The position numbers and the translations under genes were made by a program. Positions 26,660 through 35,730 of a stretch of 64,000 nucleotides of DNA are shown here, in pieces. This DNA is from JANWWM01 sp046292465 (lineage in GTDB: Bacteria > Bacteroidota > Chlorobiia > Chlorobiales > Thermochlorobacteraceae). The number at the start of each line of letters is the position of its first letter. The first letter of the stretch is position 1. The stretch spans positions 35,571 through 99,570 of the forward strand of contig JBKBRB010000008.1 of the NCBI GenBank assembly GCA_046292465.1. The letters are read 5' to 3'. The notes beneath the pieces are model-generated. The model saw nothing but the letters and a program-made list of their open reading frames with translations. It did no database searches and was not told where the DNA came from.

Positions 26660-27717
26660 TTAGTTTGTCTGATAACCTCACTCAACGCCGATTTCAACTC
26701 TGCTTCTCCCTCAAAAACTTCAAAAGCAATTTCCAAGTAAAAGCACGCGGTATTTTTCAGGCGATTGAAAAGGGCGTCGCTGGCTTTCAAGCGATAGTAA
26801 TCTTTTTCAGTTGTAACGACAATGTTAATGCCGTGTCGCACAACTTCAGAGAGAATAAAGTCGATATCAGATTCGGTGTAGATGTGGTGGTCTGGAAAGT
26901 GCTTTTGATGCTCGACGATAAGCCCTGCATATTGGAGCGTTTCCATGAAACTCTGACTATCGCCGATGCCTGAAAACGCGAATGCCCAAGTCCAAAGAAA
27001 GGCTTGTTTGCCAAGCGGTAAGATTTCTCCCGAAAAGAAACTTCGCAAACCAACAATTTTAATGCGCGATTTGATGATGGGTTTTCCAAACGGCAGAAGC
27101 GTTTTTTCGAGTGAGGGCATATCGGTGTAGCGGGTTACTTTTGAGAGCAAAATCATGTCGGCGCGATGAATGCCGCTAATAGGTTCGCGCAAGCGTCCAA
27201 GCGGCAGGAGTGTGTCGTGTGCAGGATTTTGTTCGGCGTGAATGACAAGTAAGTTGAGGTTGCGAGCCATCGAGCGATGTTGAAACCCATCGTCAAGCAA
27301 AATCACATCGGGAAGGCGAGCGGCAAAATGTTCCAAGAGAAACTTCACGCCGTCGGCACGTTTTTCGGCGACAATGACAATAGCGGTCGGATTGCGCCGT
27401 GCAAGCATAAGCGGCTCATCGCCCGATTCATTGGCACTGACGCGCACCAATGCGCCATCACAAACGAGAATGACCCCTTTGGACTTACGCCCATAGCCAC
27501 GCGAGATAATCGCAACGCGCTTGCCTTCACAGTGATAGTGTTTGACAATCCAATCGACGAACGGTGTTTTCCCCGCACCGCCCACTGTCAGGTTGCCAAC
27601 AGAGACAACAGGAATCGGCGATTGAAATGATTTGAAAATGCCTTTATCGAAGAGCCAATTGCGAAGCGCGATAACCGCGCCGTAGAGAAGAGAAGCAAGA
27701 TAGCGATGCAGTTTCAA
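26656..27717 (-). CDS. lpxK: tetraacyldisaccharide 4'-kinase
   Basis: 353 residues. LpxK phosphorylates the lipid A precursor at the 4' position at the inner-membrane face. An N-terminal membrane-associated helix (LHRYLASLLYGAVIALRNWL) precedes the Walker A motif VGNLTVGGAGKTPF; ILLDDGFQHRSM is the family's second signature. The start is a TTG overlapping the upstream gene's TGA (TTGA), consistent with coupling. Normal length. Confidence 0.95.
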   Translation of the reverse strand: MKLHRYLASLLYGAVIALRNWLFDKGIFKSFQSPIPVVSVGNLTVGGAGKTPFVDWIVKHYHCEGKRVAIISRGYGRKSKGVILVCDGALVRVSANESGDEPLMLARRNPTAIVIVAEKRADGVKFLLEHFAARLPDVILLDDGFQHRSMARNLNLLVIHAEQNPAHDTLLPLGRLREPISGIHRADMILLSKVTRYTDMPSLEKTLLPFGKPIIKSRIKIVGLRSFFSGEILPLGKQAFLWTWAFAFSGIGDSQSFMETLQYAGLIVEHQKHFPDHHIYTESDIDFILSEVVRHGINIVVTTEKDYYRLKASDALFNRLKNTACFYLEIAFEVFEGEAELKSALSEVIRQTN

Positions 27718-28325
27718 GTTCGTTGAAAAGTTGCAGTGAGCGAATCGGTGAAGACTTTTAAGGCTTCTTCTGTTTCAAACTTCGGCACGTCAATGCGCGT
27801 CAAATCGATATGCACAGCTGAAAACGGCTTCGGAATCTCGAACTTATCCCAACTTTTTTCCAAGCGCCATGCGCGCTCAAAGTGAATATCGGCGAAAAGA
27901 ATCGGTGTTTGCGTTTCAGAGGCAATTCTGACCGAGCCATATTTGAAGACATGGCGCGCCCCGCGCGGTCCGTCAGGCGTAATGGCAATTGCATCACCAG
28001 CTTGCAAGCGTGCGGTCATCTCTGCTTTAACGTCCTCTTTGCCACGTGAACTCGAGCCGCGAATCAGCCCAAAATGCATCATCTCGAGTGCGTTTGCAAG
28101 CAGAGATCCGTCTTTGGAAAGGCTCACAACGGCGTAGCACTTCTTAGGGCGCACCAGCGACTTTGCTAACAGCCAGCCGACAAGCATTTTCCCGTGCCAA
28201 AACGCAACAATCAGGTTTTTCCGCTCGTGCATTTCTCCGCGCACATCCTTGCGAAGCGTTAGATACAAAAGCCAAATCAAAAGTGGAAGAAGCGTTTTAC
28301 TCAAAAGAATTTTCAAGGCAGTCAA
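27714..28325 (-). CDS. DUF374 lysophospholipid acyltransferase-like protein
   Basis: 203 residues with an N-terminal membrane segment (ILLSKTLLPLLIWLLYLTL), FWHGKMLVGW (catalytic-type His), VSLSKDGSLLANALE, RGSSSRGK and ITPDGPRGARHVF, all characteristic of DUF374 proteins, which are related to acyltransferases of lipid A or KDO-lipid synthesis. It is coupled to lpxK, which strengthens a lipid A role. Its longest start is TTG; no better ATG exists nearby, so the exact start is uncertain. Confidence 0.87.
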   Translation of the reverse strand: MTALKILLSKTLLPLLIWLLYLTLRKDVRGEMHERKNLIVAFWHGKMLVGWLLAKSLVRPKKCYAVVSLSKDGSLLANALEMMHFGLIRGSSSRGKEDVKAEMTARLQAGDAIAITPDGPRGARHVFKYGSVRIASETQTPILFADIHFERAWRLEKSWDKFEIPKPFSAVHIDLTRIDVPKFETEEALKVFTDSLTATFQRT

Positions 28326-28726
28326 ACTTTATGAAGTGCTGTAATGTTAAGTTGATGCATGTAGTTATGAAAACTGGAAAAACCGCACTGAATATACAGC
28401 GTATTAGGTTTTTCGATAGAGAATGCGTAATTAGCATTGCGCGTTTACGCAACCTACAAAATGTTTGGCGAGCGTTGTAGTTCCCTGCTTCGTATTTCGG
28501 AAACGCCGCCGAGCAACAGCACAAGTTTCTGCTTTTTTAGGCATGTCTGTTTTCCCGTAGTTCAGCAGTGCAGTAGTGGTGGTATCGCAGTAAGATGTGA
28601 GGTTTAATAAGTGTGCTTTCTTCGAAGAGAATGGGCGCACTTAATCCTCGTTGTTGGAATTGTGTGTAGTGGAAGGGGCAACTTCAACACAAACGTTCCA
28701 AGACGAATTTCGAGACAAATTCTGAA
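28326..28726 (+). other. 401-base region upstream of lon
   Basis: No convincing gene. Two inverted repeats are visible: TGCGTAA (28424-28430) with TTACGCA (28445-28451), and AAGTGTGC (28609-28616) with GCGCACTT (28635-28642, one wobble), the latter enclosing a smaller TCTTCGAAGA palindrome. It divides the minus-strand DUF374/lpxK unit from lon and presumably holds both promoters. Short reading frames here lack family resemblance or start signals. Confidence 0.4.
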
Positions 28727-31348
28727 ATGAGTTCAGGGCAAATAGGAATCAACACTCAAATGAGAGACAATTTTAGAAACACTTTTTTCGAGACTGCCCA
28801 ATCTGGCTTGCTTGATGAACTTGCGAAAACTTTGCCACAAGCGGCTTCAGGTCCTGCACACATTGATGCGCCAATTGACTCACAATTACCCGTCTTACCG
28901 CTCAGAAACACGGTGCTGTTCCCGGATATTGTGATGCCGGTCAGCATCGGACGCAAAAAATCGATTGCACTGATTGATGCGCTCGGCGACAAAAAATTCA
29001 TCGCCTTCGTTACTCAGACGGACTCCAACATTGACGAACCGTCAGAAGACGACCTTTACCGATTGGGAACAGTCGGACGAGTGCTCAAAATTTTGCGAAT
29101 TCCTGATGGAAGTGCAAACCTCATCGTGCAAGGCGTGAAGCGTGTGCGATTAGAAAAGTTTATACAAACCGAGCCATTTTTCGTGGCAGAAACATCGATT
29201 ATGGACGATGAATTGAAAGCCGCTTCACGACTTGACGCCTATTCACGAAGCATTAAACAACTGGCGTCAAAAGTCGTCGAGCTTTCACAGAACATTCCTA
29301 ACGAAGCCAGCTACGCGATTCAAAACATTGACAATCCGGCATTTTTGGTTCATTTCATTTCATCGAACCTGAATGTAACAGCGAGCGAAAAGCAAGAACT
29401 GCTCGCACTCGATTCTATTGAGATGCGTGCCGAAAAACTCATTGACCTTCTAACGAAAGAAATTCAAGTGCTGGAGCTTTCCAACCAAATTCAAACCAAA
29501 GTGAAGATGGACATGGACAAAGCCCAGCGCGAATTTTTCTTGCGCCAGCAGCTGAAAACGATTCAAACAGAACTGGGCGAATATGACGGGATAATGCAGG
29601 ATATGGTGAAACTGCGTGAACTGCTTGCCAAAAAACAAATGCCCGATGATCTTCGCGCGCAGCTCGATAAAGAAATCGATAAACTCTCGCGTATACCACA
29701 ACTCTCTCCGGACTATTCGGTTACGCGCAACTATCTTGACACTGTGCTGTCGCTTCCATGGGGCAATTACACCAACGCCAAAATCAATCTGCGCGAAGCT
29801 GAACGCATTTTGAACGCTGACCATTACGGACTTGAAAAGGTCAAGAAACGAATTTTAGAATACCTTGCCGTTTTGAAGTTGAAGTCGAACATGAAAGCCC
29901 CAATTTTGTGCTTTGTCGGTCCGCCCGGCGTCGGCAAAACCTCACTCGGTAAATCCATCGCAAAAGCACTTGGCAGAACCTTCGTGAGAATTTCGCTCGG
30001 TGGCGTCAGAGATGAAGCCGAAATTCGTGGACACCGCAAAACCTACATTGGCGCTATGCCCGGTCGCATCATTCAAGGCTTGAAAAAAGCCGGAACTAGC
30101 GACCCTGTGTTCATGCTCGACGAAATCGATAAACTCGGCAACGACTACCGTGGCGACCCAAGTTCTGCCTTGCTGGAAGTCTTAGACCCATCCCAAAATC
30201 ATACGTTCAGCGACCACTACCTCGAGATTCCCTACGACCTTTCGCGCGTGATGTTCATCGCAACTGCTAACACGCTCGATACTATTCCGCACGCTTTGCG
30301 CGACCGAATGGAAGTTATCACCATCAATGGCTACACCGAGCTCGAGAAAATGCACATCGCAAAAGAATACTTGATTCCACGACAAATGGAAGAGCACGGA
30401 ATTGACAAAGGTCAGGTCGAAATCGATGATGAAGCAATTCGCAAAGTGATTAACGCCTACACGCGCGAAGCCGGCGTGAGAAATTTGGATAGAGAACTGG
30501 CAAATATCTGCAGAAGCATTGCGATGGATATTGCCTTGCGTCTCGATGAAAATGAAACCAAACCAATTGAGCCGATTCGAGTAACGGTCGACTCGCTCAA
30601 AAAGTATTTAGGTTTGGAAAAATACTTCCCCGAAGTAGACGAACCAGTTTTAATTCCCGGCGTTGCCGTTGGGCTTGCATGGACGCCAGCAGGCGGAGAT
30701 ATTCTCTTCATTGAGGCGACCGTCACCAAAGGCAACGGACGCCTCATTTTGACCGGACAACTTGGCGATGTTATGAAAGAATCCGCACAAGCGGCGCTTT
30801 CTTACTTGAAATCATGTGCAGACTATTTCCGCATTCCTGACGAAGCCTTCCGATATTGGGACGTGCATCTGCACATTCCACAAGGCGCGATTCCGAAGGA
30901 CGGACCGTCGGCAGGCGTTACTATTTTGACCGCGCTTGCCTCGATTTTTACTCAGCGCAATGTGAAAGGCAAAATCGCTATGACTGGCGAAATCACATTG
31001 CGTGGACAAGTGCTGCCCGTTGGCGGTATAAAAGAAAAAATTCTCGCTGCAAAACGCGCTGGCATTACCGAGATTTTGCTTCCTGAAAAAAATCGCAACG
31101 ATGTGTTGGATATTCTTGAAACAAATGCAGACGCCCTTGCAGGAATGAAATTCAGCTACTTTGGGGAAATGGACGACCTTATTGACTATGCGCTCGAGCC
31201 AATCCAACCCGAAGAAGCAGAACGACGCTATCGTGGATTGGAGCCAACAGACACACCGCCAACTTATCCTGAAGAAGAAGAGCAAGACGAAAAACAAAAT
31301 CAACCGCTCGCCGCCAAAAAAGGCGATATGATGATTAAGTTCTACTAA
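28727..31348 (+). CDS. lon: ATP-dependent protease Lon
   Basis: 873 residues. The N-terminal LAN domain (about 50-260; LPVLPLRNTVLFPDIVMPV), AAA+ domain with Walker A GPPGVGKT (398-405) and Walker B PVFMLDEIDK, and the C-terminal protease domain with catalytic dyad S728 (PKDGPSAGV) and K771 (GGIKEK). Degrades misfolded and regulatory proteins in the cytoplasm. The N-terminus carries about 45 extra residues before the LAN domain, and the C-terminus has an acidic tail (YPEEEEQDEKQN). Its TAA overlaps the hisF ATG by one base. Confidence 0.97.
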   Translation: MSSGQIGINTQMRDNFRNTFFETAQSGLLDELAKTLPQAASGPAHIDAPIDSQLPVLPLRNTVLFPDIVMPVSIGRKKSIALIDALGDKKFIAFVTQTDSNIDEPSEDDLYRLGTVGRVLKILRIPDGSANLIVQGVKRVRLEKFIQTEPFFVAETSIMDDELKAASRLDAYSRSIKQLASKVVELSQNIPNEASYAIQNIDNPAFLVHFISSNLNVTASEKQELLALDSIEMRAEKLIDLLTKEIQVLELSNQIQTKVKMDMDKAQREFFLRQQLKTIQTELGEYDGIMQDMVKLRELLAKKQMPDDLRAQLDKEIDKLSRIPQLSPDYSVTRNYLDTVLSLPWGNYTNAKINLREAERILNADHYGLEKVKKRILEYLAVLKLKSNMKAPILCFVGPPGVGKTSLGKSIAKALGRTFVRISLGGVRDEAEIRGHRKTYIGAMPGRIIQGLKKAGTSDPVFMLDEIDKLGNDYRGDPSSALLEVLDPSQNHTFSDHYLEIPYDLSRVMFIATANTLDTIPHALRDRMEVITINGYTELEKMHIAKEYLIPRQMEEHGIDKGQVEIDDEAIRKVINAYTREAGVRNLDRELANICRSIAMDIALRLDENETKPIEPIRVTVDSLKKYLGLEKYFPEVDEPVLIPGVAVGLAWTPAGGDILFIEATVTKGNGRLILTGQLGDVMKESAQAALSYLKSCADYFRIPDEAFRYWDVHLHIPQGAIPKDGPSAGVTILTALASIFTQRNVKGKIAMTGEITLRGQVLPVGGIKEKILAAKRAGITEILLPEKNRNDVLDILETNADALAGMKFSYFGEMDDLIDYALEPIQPEEAERRYRGLEPTDTPPTYPEEEEQDEKQNQPLAAKKGDMMIKFY

Positions 31349-32103
31349 TGCTCGCCAAACGCATTATTCCTTGTCTCGACGTCAAAGACGGGCACGTCGT
31401 TAAAGGCGTCAAGTTTCAGTCGCTCAAAAATGCCGGCTCAATTTTAGAACAAGCACGCTTCTATAATGCCGAACTCGCTGACGAACTCGTCTTTCTCGAC
31501 ATCTCCGCTTCTATTGAATCACGACAAACTACGCTCGAAGAAGTCCGCAAAGTCTCCGAAGAAATCTTTATCCCCCTCACGGTCGGCGGCGGAATCCGCA
31601 CCTTAGACGACGCACGCCAAGCCTTCCTGCACGGTGCCGATAAAGTCTCGCTCAATACGGCTGCCGTCCAAACACCAATCCTGATTACCGAATTGGCAGA
31701 ACGCTTCGGCTCGCAAGCCGTCGTGGTCGCAATCGACATCAAACGCGTTAATCACCACTACGAAGTCTTTACCCATTCAGGTAAAACGCCAACAGGATTA
31801 GACGCGCTCGAATGGGCAAAACGTGTCGTCGAACTCGGCGCAGGCGAAATTCTACTCACCAGCATGGATAAAGACGGCACACAATCGGGTTACGACTTGG
31901 AAAGTCTACGACTGATTTCTACATCAGTCTCCGTGCCTGTCATTGCCTCAGGGGGCGCAGGAAACCTCACGCACCTCAAAGAAGCCTTCACTGAAGGCAA
32001 CGCTGACGCTGCACTTGCCGCTTCCATCTTCCATTACCGACAATACAGCATCATTGAAGCCAAACGCTATCTTGCGCATCACGGAATTGAAGTGCGATTG
32101 TAA
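31348..32103 (+). CDS. hisF: imidazole glycerol phosphate synthase subunit HisF
   Basis: 251 residues, the standard length. MLAKRIIPCLDVKDGHVVKG contains the catalytic Asp (D11 of CLDV), and the second catalytic Asp lies in LLTSMDKDGTQSGY. A beta/alpha barrel that with HisH makes imidazole glycerol phosphate and AICAR in histidine synthesis. It starts on the last base of lon's stop (TAATG), indicating translational coupling. No other his genes are near. Confidence 0.97.
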   Translation: MLAKRIIPCLDVKDGHVVKGVKFQSLKNAGSILEQARFYNAELADELVFLDISASIESRQTTLEEVRKVSEEIFIPLTVGGGIRTLDDARQAFLHGADKVSLNTAAVQTPILITELAERFGSQAVVVAIDIKRVNHHYEVFTHSGKTPTGLDALEWAKRVVELGAGEILLTSMDKDGTQSGYDLESLRLISTSVSVPVIASGGAGNLTHLKEAFTEGNADAALAASIFHYRQYSIIEAKRYLAHHGIEVRL

Positions 32104-32198
32104 CATCGCCAAGAAATCCATCAGTAGGTTTTTTTTCAATCCGTATTCACCTGTGTGCCATTTCGATAGATTTCTTGCCTCGTTCGCAGTAACCAGCA

Positions 32199-32963
32199 CT
32201 ATATCTCGCCTGCTTCTCGCTGTTCAATCCAGCCTTTGGTGCCGTCAGGCAATTTGATTTCCATCCATCCCGATTCTTTGCGCGAGATTTGCACTTTCAA
32301 GCCTTCGTGAATGACGGAAATCGTCGTGCTTTGTTCGCGTGGCTCGCTTTTGAGATTAACAACAGGGTTCAAAATAATGGCATCGCGCTGTGTGGCAAGC
32401 CGAGAAGATTTCAGCACAAACAAAAACAGCGAAAGCGCAAAGAGCACAAGAAAGGTGTATTTGAGAATTTGTCCAACAAGAGAATTAAAGGCAAATAAAT
32501 CGCGCAGTTGAAAAATAAAAATCGCCGCCGTGCCGTAGAGAAACAGCAAGACGAAAAAGCCCAGTGCGCCGAGCGATAAAAAATCCAACACATTATTTAA
32601 CAAAACCTCTAAAAAAAACTTCGGGAGTTCGGGGATTTTATCTTTGGCACGCGAAAGTGCAAGGTTGAGATTGGTTTGCAGGTCTTCGTCGCCGTCGATG
32701 TAGCGTTTTGCTTTTTCATAGTAAAGAATTGCCTTCCCAACTTGATTGAGCTTGTAGTAAGTGTTCCCAAGATTGTAATAGAGTTCGCCGCTTTGATAGC
32801 CAAGTGAGTCGAGCGCGGCGTAAAGCGCGAGGGCTTCACGGTATTTGCCCGCCGTGTAGAGATTGTTGGCTTCGTTGAACTTGCCTGCCGCGTCTATGCC
32901 TTGTGCTGAAGCGGACGGCGTCAAAAGCCAAAAGAGCGCAAAGAGCAGTGTGTAGTGGAGCAT
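32199..32963 (-). CDS. batE: BatE-like TPR and SH3 protein
   Basis: 254 residues with a signal peptide ending SASAQ, two or three TPR units (about 25-105; YYNLGNTYYKLNQVGKAILY), two transmembrane helices (about 120-190) and a C-terminal bacterial SH3 domain (NLKSEPREQSTTISVIHEG to PDGTKGWIEQ). This is the BatE layout of the aerotolerance operon. It is the last gene of the bat unit, 6 bases after batD. Confidence 0.87.
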   Translation of the reverse strand: MLHYTLLFALFWLLTPSASAQGIDAAGKFNEANNLYTAGKYREALALYAALDSLGYQSGELYYNLGNTYYKLNQVGKAILYYEKAKRYIDGDEDLQTNLNLALSRAKDKIPELPKFFLEVLLNNVLDFLSLGALGFFVLLFLYGTAAIFIFQLRDLFAFNSLVGQILKYTFLVLFALSLFLFVLKSSRLATQRDAIILNPVVNLKSEPREQSTTISVIHEGLKVQISRKESGWMEIKLPDGTKGWIEQREAGEI

Positions 32964-32969
32964 GAGCGA

Positions 32970-34766
32970 TTAACGTGTTTTTGAAAGTTCCGAGATAATT
33001 TGGCAGGCATCTTCATAAAGCAACGTTAAATCGTCTTGTGTTTCTTTGGCTGGGGCATAGCGATAAAATTCCGACTTCTCCAAAATGCGCATCAATTTGT
33101 CAATGAGTTCGGGTGCGACTTGCTTCGAGAGCAATAAGGCTTTGATTTCATCTTTGCGAAGCGCGTGGTCGTCGGTGTTGTAGCGATTGCCGATAAATTT
33201 GATAAGCGCGTTTTCAAGTTCGGCAAAAAAGGCTTGCTGGTCGCTTTGTTTGAGCAATTCTTTGGCGCGTTTAAGTCGCTTCTTGGCTTCGGGCGAGGCT
33301 TTAACACTTCGTGCAAAAGCAGCATCGGCTTTCATTTGTTCTTCACGCTTTTGCAAGACTAAAAAGAATGCAACCGCACCAATCGGCACGAGCATCAAAA
33401 GGTAAAACCACCATGCGCGATAAAGTGGCGAACTCGTTCCCAAACGAAGCGAACTCGAGCTGGTTTTGATATATCGAAAATCGGCGGCGAATTTTTTGAT
33501 GTCGCGTTTTTCGCCTGTGCCGCTCACGCTTGCCATCGCGGCTTTCGGGTCAGGTTCAACATTGAGCTCGAAGCGCGGCGATGTGAGCGTTACATACTGC
33601 TTTTTTTGGGGGTTGTAGTAAGAAAATTCAACCGTGCCTAAATCAAACTTGCCTGACGCACGCGGAATGATGGTGAGTTCCGTCGTCTTGTAGCCTGTAA
33701 CCACGCTCGTATTTTTATTGACCTTCACATCAACTTTCGGCTCATACTTTTCAAACTCGGAGGGCAAATCGGGGTTAATCGTTGGAAGCAGGTTGATGTT
33801 GCCTTCGCCTTCAACATTGAATTTGAGCGTAACGGCTTCGCCTACTTTCACTTCGGGCTTATCTATCGTGGCACTGAATTTGTAATCGCCAACGGCACCG
33901 CTGAAACTGCTCGGCTTCGGTTCGGGAAGTTCGCTGACGTCAAATCGCACGGGAGGCGCGACAACGCTCAATCGTTGCATGCGTCCGGGCGAGGCGAAAA
34001 AGTCGTCAAATAAAAATCCGCGTTGCCGTCTCACATCGGAAACTAATGCTTCACAAGTGCCTTTGTATCCAGAAATTTCCAACTTGCCTGCGCGTGTAGG
34101 GAAAACCTGAATTTTGTTAATCACCGCCACGTGATACATCGAGCCGTTGTATCGCTCCGTTACTTGTGGAAGTTTAGAAACATCGAATCGCTCGACCCAG
34201 AAGCCTTCAGGCTTGATGTCCTCTTCGTTGGTGTATTGACGGACGTTAAGTTTGTAGTAAAGCTTGTAAGTAATCGTTGCGCCTTCGCCGACGACGAGTT
34301 TCGTTTTATCAACAACGGGACGAATAAAAATTTCACTTCCGCCTGAAATCGTGCCACCGTTTGGCGTTTGACCTTGTGCCGCACCGCTTTTGCTCACCGT
34401 AAGGCTAACGCTGTTTGTGGTCAAGACTTGACCGCCGATTTTAACCGTCGCAGGTGGAATCGTAACCTTGCCTTCTTTCTTCGGAACAGCAATAAATGTG
34501 AGCGACTTCGTTTGAGACATTTGCCCATTGACAATGCTCATGCTTTGCGAAGTCGAGATGCTGTTGCGCTGAATGTCAATATCGCTGTTGCTTGCGGGCG
34601 GGACAACATCGCCGCCCGTTCCACCTTGAATTTCAACCGTGTAGTAAATCGGACTGCCAAGCGTCGCGTTTGTTTCGTTCACGAAAGCGCGAACCGTAAC
34701 GCCTTGCGCCGTAAGCATCTCGGCGGAAATGAACGTGAAGAGAAAAACGAAAAACAGTTTCAGCAT
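32970..34766 (-). CDS. batD: BatD (oxygen tolerance) protein
   Basis: 598 residues from the ATG at 34766 (MLKLFFVFLFTF, signal ending LTAQG); a TTG three codons earlier is less likely. Several beta-sandwich repeats (about 25-430; VRAFVNETNATLGSPIYYTV, FSATIDKPEVKVGEAVTLKF) are followed by one transmembrane helix (WFYLLMLVPIGAVAFFLVL, about 455-475) and a cytoplasmic helical tail (ALIKFIGNRYNTDDHALRKD). This is the typical BatD arrangement, thought to act with VWA-domain BatA/BatB in envelope stress tolerance. Confidence 0.92.
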   Translation of the reverse strand: MLKLFFVFLFTFISAEMLTAQGVTVRAFVNETNATLGSPIYYTVEIQGGTGGDVVPPASNSDIDIQRNSISTSQSMSIVNGQMSQTKSLTFIAVPKKEGKVTIPPATVKIGGQVLTTNSVSLTVSKSGAAQGQTPNGGTISGGSEIFIRPVVDKTKLVVGEGATITYKLYYKLNVRQYTNEEDIKPEGFWVERFDVSKLPQVTERYNGSMYHVAVINKIQVFPTRAGKLEISGYKGTCEALVSDVRRQRGFLFDDFFASPGRMQRLSVVAPPVRFDVSELPEPKPSSFSGAVGDYKFSATIDKPEVKVGEAVTLKFNVEGEGNINLLPTINPDLPSEFEKYEPKVDVKVNKNTSVVTGYKTTELTIIPRASGKFDLGTVEFSYYNPQKKQYVTLTSPRFELNVEPDPKAAMASVSGTGEKRDIKKFAADFRYIKTSSSSLRLGTSSPLYRAWWFYLLMLVPIGAVAFFLVLQKREEQMKADAAFARSVKASPEAKKRLKRAKELLKQSDQQAFFAELENALIKFIGNRYNTDDHALRKDEIKALLLSKQVAPELIDKLMRILEKSEFYRYAPAKETQDDLTLLYEDACQIISELSKTR

Positions 34767-34786
34767 AAGAGGCAAGGAATGATGAG

Positions 34787-35602
34787 TTAGGTTTTCACTA
34801 ATTGCGATGCGCGTTCAGCGGCTTTAACAACGGCTTTAATGAGCGTAACGCGAAGCCGTCCATCTTCCAACTCGAGCAATCCGTCAATGGTGCAACCTGC
34901 GGGCGTTGTTACGCTATCTTTCAAAAGAGCAGGGTGCTGTTTGGTATCTAAAACGAGCTTCGCTGAACCGAGCATGGTTTGCGCCGCAAGCAGTGTTGAG
35001 ACATCACGCGGAATGCCGAGCTTGACGCCCGCTTCGGCAAGCGATTCAATCACTACATAAATGTATGCAGGACCTGATGCCGAGAGCGCGGTTACGCCAT
35101 CAAACAAGGATTCATCAAGGTTGACAACAAGTCCGACGGAAGCAAAAATTTCCTCTGCCAATGCCAAATGCTCTTTTGTGGCAAAGCGTCCGCCGCAAAT
35201 TGCTGTCATGCCTGCATTGATGAGCGAGGGCGTATTTGGCATGGCGCGAATGACAGGCACTTCAATCTCGAGATGCTCCTCGAGGTAAGATGTGGAAACC
35301 GAAGCGGCAACGCTAATGACGATTTGCGTCGGTTTCAACGCACTGCGAATTTCTTTGCACACTTTGGCGATATTCTGCGGCTTAACCGCAAGAATCACGA
35401 TATCGGAATGCGCGACCACATCGCGATTTGAAGCGAAGGCGTCAATGCCAACTTTGGTGCGAATTCGTTCAAGGGAACTTTCGCGCTTAGCACTGCCGAA
35501 AATATCCGACGCTTTCAGCACGCCATTTTTAATTAAGCCGAGCGCAATGGCTTCTCCTAATTTCCCAACGCCGATAATTCCGACTTTTTTTCCTGATAAC
35601 AT
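34787..35602 (-). CDS. proC: pyrroline-5-carboxylate reductase
   Basis: 271 residues. Rossmann motif KVGIIGVGKLGEAIALGL at the N-terminus and the family signature LKDSVTTPAGCTIDGLLELE near the C-terminus, with ALSASGPAYIYVVIESLAEA. Reduces pyrroline-5-carboxylate to proline using NAD(P)H. It lies between batC and batD, 20 bases before batD, an unexpected metabolic insertion into the bat unit. Confidence 0.96.
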   Translation of the reverse strand: MLSGKKVGIIGVGKLGEAIALGLIKNGVLKASDIFGSAKRESSLERIRTKVGIDAFASNRDVVAHSDIVILAVKPQNIAKVCKEIRSALKPTQIVISVAASVSTSYLEEHLEIEVPVIRAMPNTPSLINAGMTAICGGRFATKEHLALAEEIFASVGLVVNLDESLFDGVTALSASGPAYIYVVIESLAEAGVKLGIPRDVSTLLAAQTMLGSAKLVLDTKQHPALLKDSVTTPAGCTIDGLLELEDGRLRVTLIKAVVKAAERASQLVKT

Positions 35603-35730
35603 TGAAGCAATAGAAAATTGTGGTTTTTCAAAACTGAAAACGCGTAAGATAAAATAACGCCGTCAGTTATGAAATAAGGTTGAGGATTAGTCGTGGCTTT
35701 GGCAACGCACAAGGCACGAAAGGGGAAGAT

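Noticed and set aside
28431..28640. 69-residue minus-strand frame upstream of lon, with internal start MPKKAETCAV
   Set aside because: No homology recognised, no Shine-Dalgarno signal, and it overlaps the inverted repeats of the intergenic region; could not be supported.
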